Positions 43,190 to 52,987 of a DNA stretch of 64,000 nt are shown here, piece by piece (the stretch's first letter is position 1; each line of letters opens with the position of its first letter). Origin of the DNA: Asterella californica (taxonomy: Eukaryota; Streptophyta; Marchantiopsida; Marchantiales; Aytoniaceae); the NCBI GenBank assembly GCA_036924285.1, contig JAYKYS010000006.1, positions 29,300,001 through 29,364,000 of the forward strand, read 5' to 3'. Under the pieces are notes generated by a model. The model made no database searches. It worked only from the letters and a program-made list of their open reading frames with translations, and was not told the DNA's origin. The position numbers and the translations under genes are program-made.

Positions 43190-44435
43190 CTATATACAAC
43201 TAAACAGTAGGACGTTGAGAATAGAAAGCCGAGCCAATATCAGTAAGAGGGCCATCTTGCCCAAAACTTGAACCAGCTGATTAGATCTCAAGTCTGCTGC
43301 TTCTAACTTATTGCTCTCCAGCTCTCGATACAGATATAGTTTCTGGTTCTCAACATCTACTATGTTGTTTCCAAAAGTGCCAAGCGTCTGATTTAGCAGA
43401 GAACCAGCCTTAGTAGAATCTCTCTTCCTCTTCCCAGAGTTGTGTCGACTGGATGCTTCAGCGTCCAAGGGAGAGCTCGAATTCTGCATTTCAGGTTCAA
43501 GTTGTGCACACGGCTCGAATTCTGCATTTCAGGTTTCAGCGGTTCCCCATCAAGAGCTGGTCCTGAACTCGGAGAGAGAGTTTCCGTCATACAAGGGAGT
43601 GTGGTCCTGATCTAGATCCTAGCCAATAGTCTATAAGGGAGTAGAACTGCATGTTGAAGTTCAAAGGCAGCTTCCTCACTTTCCGCTCATTCAGATCAAC
43701 AGCCGTGTAAGAGACATTACCTGATGTCTTATTATGATCACGGATCTTTCTATATCCATCTAGCACACCTTCCCATTTGTTTTTTATCTAAGAAGCATCA
43801 GCTTCTACTCCCTTTGACCAGAGATAAGCTTGGAGCTTGGACATTTTCATCGCTGGACTAGACATGCTGGCTAGACCGGTATTCACTCTCTGCTCTGCAG
43901 CTTCCAACAGTTTTGTCTCAATTAAATGCACGACTTGCCATGATTGCCATGTACAACGAGAACTCTTGGACGGATGGTTACCTGGTTGAGGAAAACCTTC
44001 TTGGGAGTCGACATCTGCTTCTGGTGTTGGTGAAATCCACTGTCACCCACCGGTATTGTCGTACCTGTTCGAACTCGGCTGGTGAGTAGCTGGTCCACTA
44101 AACTCATGTTCTTCAAGAACGAGCTCATCGAATGACACATCACCCTCAAGGTTCGAACCAATTATTTCTCTCAAATTTGGGGACGGAGCATACACCCTAT
44201 CATTTGAAGTTGGAACAAAAGCAGAAGTCAGATTAATCAGCAATCGCTGACTATCTTCGGTGCGACCGTCTTTATACTCCTGATGGTGAGCTTCATCATC
44301 AGCCGCGTTGAACAACTCCATCATCCTTCTGCGGAGGATCATCGTCCAATGAATGAGCTGGCCAAAGATAGAATATAAACGCGATGTCCAGAAAACTATT
44401 ATTAACGTCCAACAGAAGCAACTAAAATCGCACAT
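43190..44435 (-). pseudogene. PIF/Harbinger second ORF, Myb/trihelix-like DNA-binding protein, degenerate
   Basis: Minus-strand fragments read as a Myb/SANT- or trihelix-like protein. A helical segment near 43850-43920 reads VVHLIETKLLEAAEQRV, followed by an in-frame TAG just before IKNKWEGVLDGYRKIRDH (near 43770-43800), the hallmark W of trihelix-type domains. A basic Ser-rich region (43393-43490, GKRKRDSTK) and a Leu-rich C-terminal helix (43190-43390) follow. This is the companion ORF that helps PIF transposases bind DNA. The in-frame stop and frame changes make it a pseudogene. The upstream 130-codon stretch (44043-44435) may be its N-terminus. Confidence 0.65.
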
Positions 44436-44913
44436 TACAGTTTACTCCACCACATGCTAGTAACATTCGACTCGTGAGATAAAGCAAAGACAAGAAACTG
44501 CTGTGAACACTGATTGTTCATGAAATTCTGCTCTCGATCACCACCTCACTTCAAAACGTCCATTGCTTGTCCATTCCTCGTCAATGCTAGCATTCTCACG
44601 CTCATTGTTTGTCTGTTCCTCGTCAAGGTTAGCATTCTCACGCTCAAGGTGTCTGTTCTTCTTCGTGCAAGCCCAGAGTCTTGCTGATGTGAAAATAGTG
44701 ATGATGCTGAACTGACCTAACACGAGTCCTTAAACATTCACTTCAGCATGCGAATCTGAAAAACTGATAATCAGATGTTAACGGGAGAGGTCACCGTGGA
44801 GAGGGTTCATACTAGCCAAAAAACGATAAGCGGGCATGGTGCAGTGCTACTGTTATTACCGACCCTAAACTTAGAGAAGCTTGAAACAAAAAACTATGGG
44901 CAAAAAGCATGGT
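44436..44913. other. flank between Harbinger remnant and element C
   Basis: It contains a short direct repeat at about 44570-44650 (CATT..T(C/T)GT(C/T)CATTCCTCGTCAA, then AGCATTCTCACGCTCA). No gene is visible. It ends in the GCGG that was duplicated on insertion of element C. Confidence 0.5.
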
Positions 44914-44917
44914 GCGG

Positions 44918-46944
44918 TGTCGTAGCGAGAGCCTTTTCTTTGAGCAAGGGCGTACCTTCTAGCTGTGGTTAACGATCGATGCACAGCAGAGCGACTAGTA
45001 TCTCGTAGATTTCTCTCTAACTTCCTCGATAACTAAGTACTTTCTCTCTCAGTAAAGGGTCAAGATAACTACACGAAAACGTTGGATGATCATGGGCACG
45101 ACAAACGGGATATGTGATGACATGATCTCTCGGTAGTATTCCTCTCCGAAGTTTCTCACTACTAGGGCTTCGTACATGGCTTTGGGTCGACAAATGTGTC
45201 TTATCTCGCACTAGGTGTTAAAGTTTACAGGAGGGAGCTGATTTAGATCCATCCTTTGTTAGATGAGGATAAAGACGGTGAGATCCCATTCTTGGCCGTA
45301 AGTGACAACAAGTAAGATCACAGGGACAGGCGAGAGCATGACTTGCGCGGTAAAGTTATGCCCGAAGGATCCTATCAGAAACTGTTGAAAGTGAACTCGT
45401 TCCATATACATCAGTTTAATCGAGAAAGGGTTTCGAAAAGGGAATCTGGGCGGTAAGTAGAGTCCTTCATCCATCTCTCACAACATGTGCACTCCAACTA
45501 CAAAGGTATCTCGATCCATAAAACTCTGATTCAATCTCATAGGATCACCACGATCTCTCCATGAACAATCTCTTGGATTTTTCCCCAGGTCGAATGCCCC
45601 CACACAGGTCACTCCCCTTTGCTTAAAAGTTTCGAACACAAAACAAGGATAGGTGTAAGCTTACCAAGCAACCCAAGCCTCACGGACCGATGAGGTGGCA
45701 CACATGCACATCGCATGTTTGGTGCCGTCATACTCATCCACGTGTGGGTCTTCTGGGTGAAAGGTTCTAATGCATGCACCGTAACGTGTCCCAAAAACCA
45801 GAGACTAGACTAGACATGTAGTCGACTCTACAGGTCAAGGATCGCACTTTGTCACGTTGAGTGCGAACCTGACAACCACATGACGTGGTTACAACGTAGG
45901 CCGCTAAAGTCTCATCTACGCCTAGAATACGCCAAAGCAATACAAACGTCACACTGGATACTTTTCTGCCAGCTGCCGCTAACAAGACTCGGGACCTGGA
46001 CTAGATACCGTTGCCGATACAACTCGACAGAAAAACAGCGAACTTTCACACATGATAGTTACAGATCTACAGCTTAGTCTCCTCTCAAACTTGCCACGTA
46101 GGTAGGATACTAGAATCCTTACTTACATGTCAAATTTCAGGAAGATCTGACGGCTAGATCTTCTCCCACAATTAACACAAATCCACAAAAACTAACACGC
46201 ACTTCCAATCTCAGATTCAGGACAGAAGCTTCTTCGCCTAAATGAACCGTCCACTTCCACTCAAACTTCCTGTGCTCTCAATTCAGAAGGTAAACTCACT
46301 ACTCAGGAAATTTGAGCCGATTTGACCGTTCGGATCAACCTCCATAAATCTGCAAAGTTGCTGCTCCAGATTGAGAGCTTTCTGCACCCCGTCGCCTTCA
46401 AATCGCCATTGCGCTCAATCCGCAGAACATCCGGTGGTGAAATTTGTGGTCAGAGCTTCAGCAATTGACAGACTACAAGCTCATGAAATCTGGTCTCAAT
46501 CTGACGGCTCAATCACTCAAACCCCTTAATCTTACAATCGGAAGAGAAAGCCATGTACTCCCGTCACTCTATGAACTTCAAAATGTCATAACGTATGCCC
46601 TGGACCTCCAAATCGAGTGAAATTTGTGGTCAGATTGCTCCTCCCGTCGAGAGCTCTCCGCCCATGCCCTCTGATCTCCAAAATCCCTCGTCAAAGTGAC
46701 CCGAACCTCCCAGAGCGCGCACTTAGGTAGAGGACAAGTTACCTTCATTTTTTGGAGGACCAATGAGAAGTTAAAGGACTCAACCTTGTCCTTTTCTGCC
46801 CCATGGAGACCCCCAGCAGATAATAGAGCATTTTAAGCTCATAAGAGCAATGTTTTAGATCCCATTACACCACAACTTCTACAACTGTGCGCAAAACGCA
46901 CTTATATGCGTAATTTACATACTAGTTGGTCCCACAACAGGACA
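44918..46944 (-). repeat. 3' LTR of element C
   Basis: 2027 bp, 7 substitutions from 52988-55014. It abuts the polypurine tract, so it is the 3' LTR. Small frames inside it recur at an offset of exactly 8070 in the other LTR and are not genes. Confidence 0.96.
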
Positions 46945-46960
46945 TTCACCCCCTCCAAAC
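46945..46960 (-). other. polypurine tract of element C
   Basis: The minus strand reads GTTTGGAGGGGGTGAA directly before the 3' LTR, matching the tract of element B at 7324-7338 apart from one extra G. Confidence 0.8.
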
Positions 46961-46989
46961 CTGCACATCCTCCGGTATGTGCCAACTTG

Positions 46990-49900
46990 TTATCCATAGT
47001 CATCATGGTAGCCCTCATCGTGCTCTGAGCTGTCAGGTTCATCATCATCTTCTCTGGCATAAGGTCTGGAAAGATGAGAATCAGACTCGAGAAGTTCGTC
47101 AAAATCAAGAAATCCTTCCCGTCTTCGGAAAACCTTGACCCTTTTACCAGCAATGGGTAACTTCAAGAGTGTACCATCCAATTCTCGCAAACCATATGTG
47201 GTGTTGTCGTGAACGACAACAACAACATAAGGACCAAACCAACGTCGTGCAAACTTCTTGATAGTGTTGTGTTGGTTATCCAAACTGTTGTCATATACTA
47301 TGACCCAGTCACCTTCTCGGATCGGCTTCTTCCGCAGTCGATGTGTCTTGTCGAATCGCTCCTTGTTCTTCAACCTCGCCTCCTTGAGTTTGACCAATGC
47401 TTCTTCGAGGTCCTCCTCACGTCGCTCAAGCTGCTGAATTCGTAGTGTCAATAGTCCTTCCCTATCAGAACCATCCTCCCAAGGTAGACATACCCAAGTA
47501 GGAACGTCTCCTTCCGCTGGCATGATAGGTTTTTGACCAGTCATCAGTTCTGTAGGCATGTAACCAGTGACAGTACTATGAGTAGTTCTATCAGCCCACA
47601 ACGCAAAAGGAAGAAGTCTAGGCCAGTCCCCATGACGCCCCTTGCACGCTTTCACCAATGCTTGGATGATTGGTGGGTGCCCTCGTTCACTTTTCCCATT
47701 CGCTTCCGGGTTCATCGAAGTGGTCAACTTCAATCGTATTCCATACCTGTTGAAGAACTCGCGTGCTTCATCTGCATTCAACTCTCCTCTATCTGCACGG
47801 ATTCTCCCCACGCTTTCATATCTAGAAATGATATCTTCTAGTATGAATCGACAGACAGGTTCAGTAGCTTTGGTGCGTAGAGCCCTCCCTTCTACAAAGT
47901 TAGATAGCTCTTCCCGAGCCAAAACTAAATGACGCATGCCCCAAATTCCTGGTGGCAAGGCAACCAGATCCAAAACCCATTGGAAATGAATGGACAAGGG
48001 ATATGTGAGTCTCAATCCATCCCTATACCGAATCTTGGATTGGAATTGACATTCAATGCATGACCCAACAAACTTCTCTACATCTCGATACAATCCTTTC
48101 CACCAATACCTCTCCTTGATCTTGGTAAAGGTCGCCCATGTACCTCGATGACCTGCCCATAAGGTATCATGAAATTGTTCGAGTACTTGTTTCTTGATCT
48201 CTGCATCATCCACTACTCTCAAGGGTACTCCATCTCTCCTCTTTGGTCTCTTCCACAGATATCCATCTCGTAATAGATAGCCATAGGCCTGATGTCGTAT
48301 CTCCTTGAAGACTTTCTCCGTCCATTCTTCATACTTCTGAAGAGTGCTTAGATAGCGTCCGATTTCTTTGAGCCTCCCACAGTAGAGTTCTTCCCTGAAA
48401 GGAAGAACACCATCCAAGCGACTCCGGTCCTCGCTTGATAGTTGTAGAACTTGCCCCTCCTCTGCATCATCTTCATCCATATCTTCCGCCTCCATATCTT
48501 CTTCTTGAGAGTACCTAGCTCTAGACAACATGTCTGCCATCGAGTTCATCTTCCTTGCTATGTGCCTCAACTCTGGATTCAACGACCTAATGTAAGCTAT
48601 CCAACGTAACATAGCAATATCAGGCGTTGTGCAGTTTGCTATCATTCCCAACAGAGGTAAGCAATCAGTTTCAAGTAGTACATGTGCTCCAATGAGATAC
48701 TCCTTCTCAGCTTTCATTGCAGTTACAACGCCCCATAGCTCTCGTTTGACTTGAGGGTATCTCCTTTGTCGATCCGAAAGTATGCGAGCACCAAATCTTG
48801 TTGCAAACCTCTTTTCCTCACCATCATCCTGCCCTATTGCCCAACCTATAGCGATAGGACTAGTATCAACAGTAACGACTATGGGTCTACCACAATCATA
48901 GCTCAACTGTCGTAGAACTGGTGGTGATTTCAACGCTTCTTTTAGTCGCACCATAGCGACCATCTGCTCCTCACCCCAAGTGAACCTCCTTCGCTTCCTC
49001 AGCAACTCATACAACGGTTCAGACATGTGACCAAAATGAGGAATCCACACTCGATAGAACAAACAAGCTCCCAAGAATCTCCTAACCTCTGTGGTGTTGA
49101 CACAATCTTTCATCCTCCCAATGGCATCAACCTTTGATGGGTTTGGACGTCGACCAAAAGCTCCACAAAGATGACCAACAACAACAATCTCTGGTACTCC
49201 AAAGCTCGACTTCTCTGCTGAAAGAGTGAGATTTACCTCCTCAAGCCTTGTTAAGATCATCTCCACATCGTGAATATGATCAACCACAAACCTTCGACAT
49301 CCATCCTCAGTCAGCTTCTCATCTTTGTCTTCGACCGCACACCCTTTCATAGGAATATCATCTATGAAAGGTATGGTCTTCTCCGGAATGAATTCTCTCA
49401 AAATCCTATTCATTGCATTTTGCACATGCGCAACAAAGTTTGTCGCTCCTTGCGGTAATGTACACATCCTTACAAGCCCAAGCGGAGTACGCATGGTGGT
49501 GAGATCTCTGCTCTCCATTGCCAACTGGAACTGATCATACCCAGAGTATAAATCTCCAATCGAGTAGATAGCACGACCAGCAAAAGCTTCTGCAACTTCA
49601 TCTACTATGAGTCCTGCTCCCATGTTTCGAATAGTCACCTTGTTAGCATGTTGCATGTCTTGGATGAACCTAAGAGCCCCTGACTTCTTAGGTACAGTAA
49701 ACCACCGACTCGAGTAAGGTCCCATAGATGGCTCTAAAATACCCATGCGTATCTTCTCTTTCAACAATTCCACAAGCTTTGCCAACATAGCTCGTGGCAC
49801 TGGTATAGGCTTCAAGTCCCAAGGCACATGTGGTACTGTGAAGATCACCATGGGTGCTACGACACTCGTATCTGCACATCCAATCTCTTCTGCACTGAAA

Positions 49901-50541
49901 GCAAAAGCCTTTCCATGCCTTCTCAACATCTCATGAAAACGCTTTCTCTCTTCCTCAGTGAGAAACTCACCCCCTCCAATCTGTAGTCGTTTGAGTGTCT
50001 CTTCTGTGAACCTGTGCCCTACTCTCTGTGAATCCCGTAGAACTGGTTCAGTCGATGCTCGTTCCACTTGCTTGTTAGAGTCTTCAGGTAGCTGAGTAGC
50101 CACCGGCTTCACTTTACGCGCCACCGTCTTGTATTTTGTATGAACCTGCGCTTCTTGGTGTTTCATGGCTGTACTCTTCTCTAACTCCAACTCATGATCT
50201 CCTTTCATCTGAAGCTGAACCTTGTAGCCGTCCTCGACGAATCTTGTAATCTCCTCATGTAACTCACGTGAACGGATCGCGACTAATCCATTAACCAAAG
50301 AATCGGTGCTTATAAACGACAAAACTTCCTCAAGAGTATCTTCAAAGCCCTCTTCTTCATACACCCCGTTAATGAACTCCCGATCTAACAGAACTCCTTG
50401 AGTTTTGAAGAGATCTTCCTGCTTCTTCACACATCGTCTTTGTACACTATCCATCTCTTCTACCACTCGAAATCTATTTACACATGTTTCAGAAAACTGA
50501 GCAAATCCACATTTAAACATCTCTTCTTCATCTTCTAGCAC
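46990..50541 (-). CDS. pol: element C pol: reverse transcriptase, RNase H, integrase
   Basis: Encodes the enzymes that copy and insert the element. The listed frame begins at a GTG and is 1183 residues; the first ATG is at 50520, and the frame stays open upstream to 50622, overlapping the end of gag-pro. Domains: N-terminal extension (1-170); RT (about 235-440) with Asp330 in YSIGDLYSGYD and Asp394-Asp395 in PFIDDIPMKG, where Phe replaces Tyr of YxDD; RNase H (about 555-672) with Asp559, Glu601, Asp626 and Asp670; integrase zinc finger His791, His798, Cys828, Cys831; core Asp858, Asp917, Glu952; GPY at 1103-1105; acidic tail. Relative to gag-pro it lies in the -1 frame, so it may be made by frameshifting. 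RT and RNase H wording recalls basidiomycete gypsy elements. Confidence 0.95.
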   Translation of the reverse strand: MLEDEEEMFKCGFAQFSETCVNRFRVVEEMDSVQRRCVKKQEDLFKTQGVLLDREFINGVYEEEGFEDTLEEVLSFISTDSLVNGLVAIRSRELHEEITRFVEDGYKVQLQMKGDHELELEKSTAMKHQEAQVHTKYKTVARKVKPVATQLPEDSNKQVERASTEPVLRDSQRVGHRFTEETLKRLQIGGGEFLTEEERKRFHEMLRRHGKAFAFSAEEIGCADTSVVAPMVIFTVPHVPWDLKPIPVPRAMLAKLVELLKEKIRMGILEPSMGPYSSRWFTVPKKSGALRFIQDMQHANKVTIRNMGAGLIVDEVAEAFAGRAIYSIGDLYSGYDQFQLAMESRDLTTMRTPLGLVRMCTLPQGATNFVAHVQNAMNRILREFIPEKTIPFIDDIPMKGCAVEDKDEKLTEDGCRRFVVDHIHDVEMILTRLEEVNLTLSAEKSSFGVPEIVVVGHLCGAFGRRPNPSKVDAIGRMKDCVNTTEVRRFLGACLFYRVWIPHFGHMSEPLYELLRKRRRFTWGEEQMVAMVRLKEALKSPPVLRQLSYDCGRPIVVTVDTSPIAIGWAIGQDDGEEKRFATRFGARILSDRQRRYPQVKRELWGVVTAMKAEKEYLIGAHVLLETDCLPLLGMIANCTTPDIAMLRWIAYIRSLNPELRHIARKMNSMADMLSRARYSQEEDMEAEDMDEDDAEEGQVLQLSSEDRSRLDGVLPFREELYCGRLKEIGRYLSTLQKYEEWTEKVFKEIRHQAYGYLLRDGYLWKRPKRRDGVPLRVVDDAEIKKQVLEQFHDTLWAGHRGTWATFTKIKERYWWKGLYRDVEKFVGSCIECQFQSKIRYRDGLRLTYPLSIHFQWVLDLVALPPGIWGMRHLVLAREELSNFVEGRALRTKATEPVCRFILEDIISRYESVGRIRADRGELNADEAREFFNRYGIRLKLTTSMNPEANGKSERGHPPIIQALVKACKGRHGDWPRLLPFALWADRTTHSTVTGYMPTELMTGQKPIMPAEGDVPTWVCLPWEDGSDREGLLTLRIQQLERREEDLEEALVKLKEARLKNKERFDKTHRLRKKPIREGDWVIVYDNSLDNQHNTIKKFARRWFGPYVVVVVHDNTTYGLRELDGTLLKLPIAGKRVKVFRRREGFLDFDELLESDSHLSRPYAREDDDEPDSSEHDEGYHDDYG

Positions 50542-50600
50542 TAGCGGAAGGCTCTTTCTCCTATCAACACTCCCATACTCCCGCCCTACAGGAGTGCTAA

Positions 50601-50622
50601 CTAAAAATCCGAAAACTCTTTG
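50601..50622 (-). promoter_or_regulatory. possible -1 frameshift site at the gag-pro/pol overlap
   Basis: Gag-pro ends GAT TTT TAG. Pol is in the -1 frame and open across this overlap (from its last upstream stop at 50625-50623). Five T's before the stop would let a Phe tRNA slip back one base from TTT to TTT and resume as TTA in the pol frame. It is not a canonical X XXY YYZ heptamer, and I see no obvious downstream pseudoknot by eye. Confidence 0.4.
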
Positions 50623-52919
50623 TCAGTCCTTAAGGGACTGTCCCTCAACTTCTCTCTGTTCCTTTCATGACCCGTACGTACAGTAAGAAACTGTACCGCC
50701 CTTGTACCATCTTGACTTCTAATACGAGCATAATGAGACCCGTCGTCCATTACTTTCGTCTCCATCCTAGATGCAGTAATGTACGGTTGACCAAGGATCA
50801 CAGGATAAGCAGCTACACTCTGAACAAAAAATTTTTGTTCTATCTCTACATCTCCTATCCGAGTCTTGACAGCTGGACAAGCACCAAAAAGTTCACCTCT
50901 TTGGTTGTTAGCAGCACGAAGAACCCATCCATGTCCTGTGTCGATTGGCCACTTCCCCTTCTCGTAAACATTTTTGGACATGATGTTAATCTCCGAACCG
51001 TGATCCACCAACGCCACTATAGCCTCTGACAAGTTACCCAGTCGGACCCTTGTCTCTGTGGTTGCACGAGCCCAATATGCTCGAGAATAGTGACTCTCAT
51101 GCTGCTTCTCGTCGCCATGTTCTGCAGCACAGTCTGAAACTCTTGCCTCTCTTCCATTCGACGCCTGTAGTACATGCTTTTGGGCAAATACGCGACCTAA
51201 CTCTTCATCTTCTTCCCCAGTGATGTCAGTATCCAATGCTTTCACCATCACTGTATCCGCAGTCATCTGCCTCTTTCTCTTGATCACATCTATGATCAAC
51301 TCATGAAAATCACGTTTAGCTATCCCTAAGGCCTCTCGCAAGGAAAATTCTATTTTTGCATCCAAAATTCTCTCTTCAAGAATCTCCTTCAAGTTGGTGC
51401 TGGTCTCGATATCAGACTGTAGTCTGTAGGTCGGTGCTTTACCTTTGCCCTTTGAAGAAGCTCCTTTGCCTTTCTCTCTCATCTCCGTGTCATAAATAGG
51501 AACATCAACCATAGGTTCAGATGTAGATGCCCCTTGAGACGTCGAAGGGATATCAGACGGTGATGTCTCTTGTTGCCCTCTCCTCTTCGTGGTTCTGGCT
51601 CTCCTTGTAGCCTCCTCCGGATCAGCAACATCATCATCACGTCTCCTTTTCTCTTCCACAATCGCATCTTGCCAGCTTACATGCTTCTCTTGCACCAAGT
51701 AAGCCTTGACACACCCTGCCTCTACAGGATCATCCCATCCAGTAATGCGACGAATTGCCTCCGCACCTCGCAACATTACTTCTCGTGGAACTTCAACTAC
51801 ATCGCTCTTAACAGCTGCTACAACTGGTACATCTACTTCAATTGCAAATGTTTCTGGCTCTATTGTGCGTATCGCCGTAGCTATACCAACCTGACCTCTC
51901 ACCAAACTCTTCATTCCTCCCTTACCAAAGTTGGTATTCAACGGCGCACCAGTTTGGGCGAGATGAATCTTTCCATCTCTAAAATTCACGACTCCGGTTC
52001 TGAGAGCTTCGGAAAACTCCTCACAATCTCGTCGTTGGTGTTCAGTACTGTCACACCAGATACATCTTCTAACAAAATTTCTGCTAGTTGAAGATGCATT
52101 GGTATCACCAGGACTTCGACTATGCTTTAGCTCTGCCATCTCTATCCTTAACTCTCTCAGACCCTTGACCAACTCATCGATTGCAGAATCTTCAATCTTG
52201 CTATTGGCAGGCTTGGGCAATGGAGCTAAAGAGACATCAGACCTCAAGGTTGCAGCTCTACCTCTTCCACGTTTCTGCTTCGTGAGAATAGTAACAGCTA
52301 CCTCTACCTTTCTCCAGTCTGTGCTCACTCCTCCTTCTTCTCCCTTGTCTGCTAGCATCAAGAAAAGCTTATCCTCTAGATTTTCATCAGCAGCTTCTAG
52401 AAAAAGTTCTGTCTTCTTTAAGTCAAGCGTTGTCCTCTCGGATGGAGACAATTGACAGAACCGTTTCTCAAACTCACGCAGCAACTCATTTGGCGTCATC
52501 TCATTCTCCGGACGCTGCTCTATCCACTCCAAGAACGTTCTCTTGGTTACTCTATCCGCATCATCATCAAAAAATTCACTCTTCAACCTCTGCTCATACT
52601 CCTCCCAAGAACTCGTACGTGCGTTCTTCAGCTTTGTCACTTGACTACGGATCTCATGTATCACAGCCAACTCAAAACTAGAAATCATCTCTGTCTCAGG
52701 CACACAATTTACCTCCATCTCACAAATATACTCCCGAACATACTTCGTGATGTTCCTTTCATCGAACCTCCCCAACTTCTTCACCACCGCTTGTAGAGCT
52801 CTTGTAGACTTCTGCTCCCCAACATTGCCTCCTTGTTGTTGTCTCAACAACATCGTCAATGCTCGAAGCAGATCGTCCGCTCCTCCTCCACTCGTCCCCA
52901 TTGCTTCGGGAAGATTCAT
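50601..52919 (-). CDS. gag: element C gag-pro polyprotein
   Basis: Encodes the capsid/nucleocapsid and protease of element C. The ATG at 52919 (MNLPEAMG) lies 68 bp inside the 5' LTR and gives 772 residues; a GTG at 52946 would add 9. In the longer numbering (subtract 9 for the ATG form), the capsid-like region spans about 40-230. A zinc knuckle reads CIWCDSTEHQRRDC (Cys295, Cys298, His303, Cys308). A basic, Ser-rich linker (430-510) follows. The C-terminal protease is marked by ALVDHGSEINIM (Asp648) and YPVILGQPYITA. The active site is DHG rather than DTG or DSG. Gag and protease are fused in one frame, and pol follows in the -1 frame. Confidence 0.94.
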   Translation of the reverse strand: MNLPEAMGTSGGGADDLLRALTMLLRQQQGGNVGEQKSTRALQAVVKKLGRFDERNITKYVREYICEMEVNCVPETEMISSFELAVIHEIRSQVTKLKNARTSSWEEYEQRLKSEFFDDDADRVTKRTFLEWIEQRPENEMTPNELLREFEKRFCQLSPSERTTLDLKKTELFLEAADENLEDKLFLMLADKGEEGGVSTDWRKVEVAVTILTKQKRGRGRAATLRSDVSLAPLPKPANSKIEDSAIDELVKGLRELRIEMAELKHSRSPGDTNASSTSRNFVRRCIWCDSTEHQRRDCEEFSEALRTGVVNFRDGKIHLAQTGAPLNTNFGKGGMKSLVRGQVGIATAIRTIEPETFAIEVDVPVVAAVKSDVVEVPREVMLRGAEAIRRITGWDDPVEAGCVKAYLVQEKHVSWQDAIVEEKRRRDDDVADPEEATRRARTTKRRGQQETSPSDIPSTSQGASTSEPMVDVPIYDTEMREKGKGASSKGKGKAPTYRLQSDIETSTNLKEILEERILDAKIEFSLREALGIAKRDFHELIIDVIKRKRQMTADTVMVKALDTDITGEEDEELGRVFAQKHVLQASNGREARVSDCAAEHGDEKQHESHYSRAYWARATTETRVRLGNLSEAIVALVDHGSEINIMSKNVYEKGKWPIDTGHGWVLRAANNQRGELFGACPAVKTRIGDVEIEQKFFVQSVAAYPVILGQPYITASRMETKVMDDGSHYARIRSQDGTRAVQFLTVRTGHERNREKLRDSPLRTDKEFSDF

Positions 52920-52969
52920 ACTTGACGCTCCTCGGCAATAACTCACTCAACCACCTCAAAGCGTGCTCC

Positions 52970-52983
52970 CAGTGGAAGCACCA
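52970..52983 (-). other. primer-binding site of element C
   Basis: The minus strand, four bases inside the 5' LTR, reads TGGTGCTTCCACTG (then GGAG). It would pair with a tRNA ending CAGTGGAAGCACCA, i.e. acceptor 5' strand GCUUCCA. It is not the TGGTATCAGAGC (initiator Met) site used by most plant elements. A GCUUCCA acceptor might be tRNA-Thr; that part is uncertain. Confidence 0.8.
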
Positions 52984-52987
52984 AATA

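Noticed and set aside
44918..46944. Several small ORFs (60-72 codons) within the element C LTRs, each found twice
   Set aside because: They recur at an offset of exactly 8070 because the LTRs are duplicates; no motif and no codon signal.
47209..47932. Plus-strand frames opposite pol of element C
   Set aside because: Antisense shadows of an intact, well-supported pol ORF.
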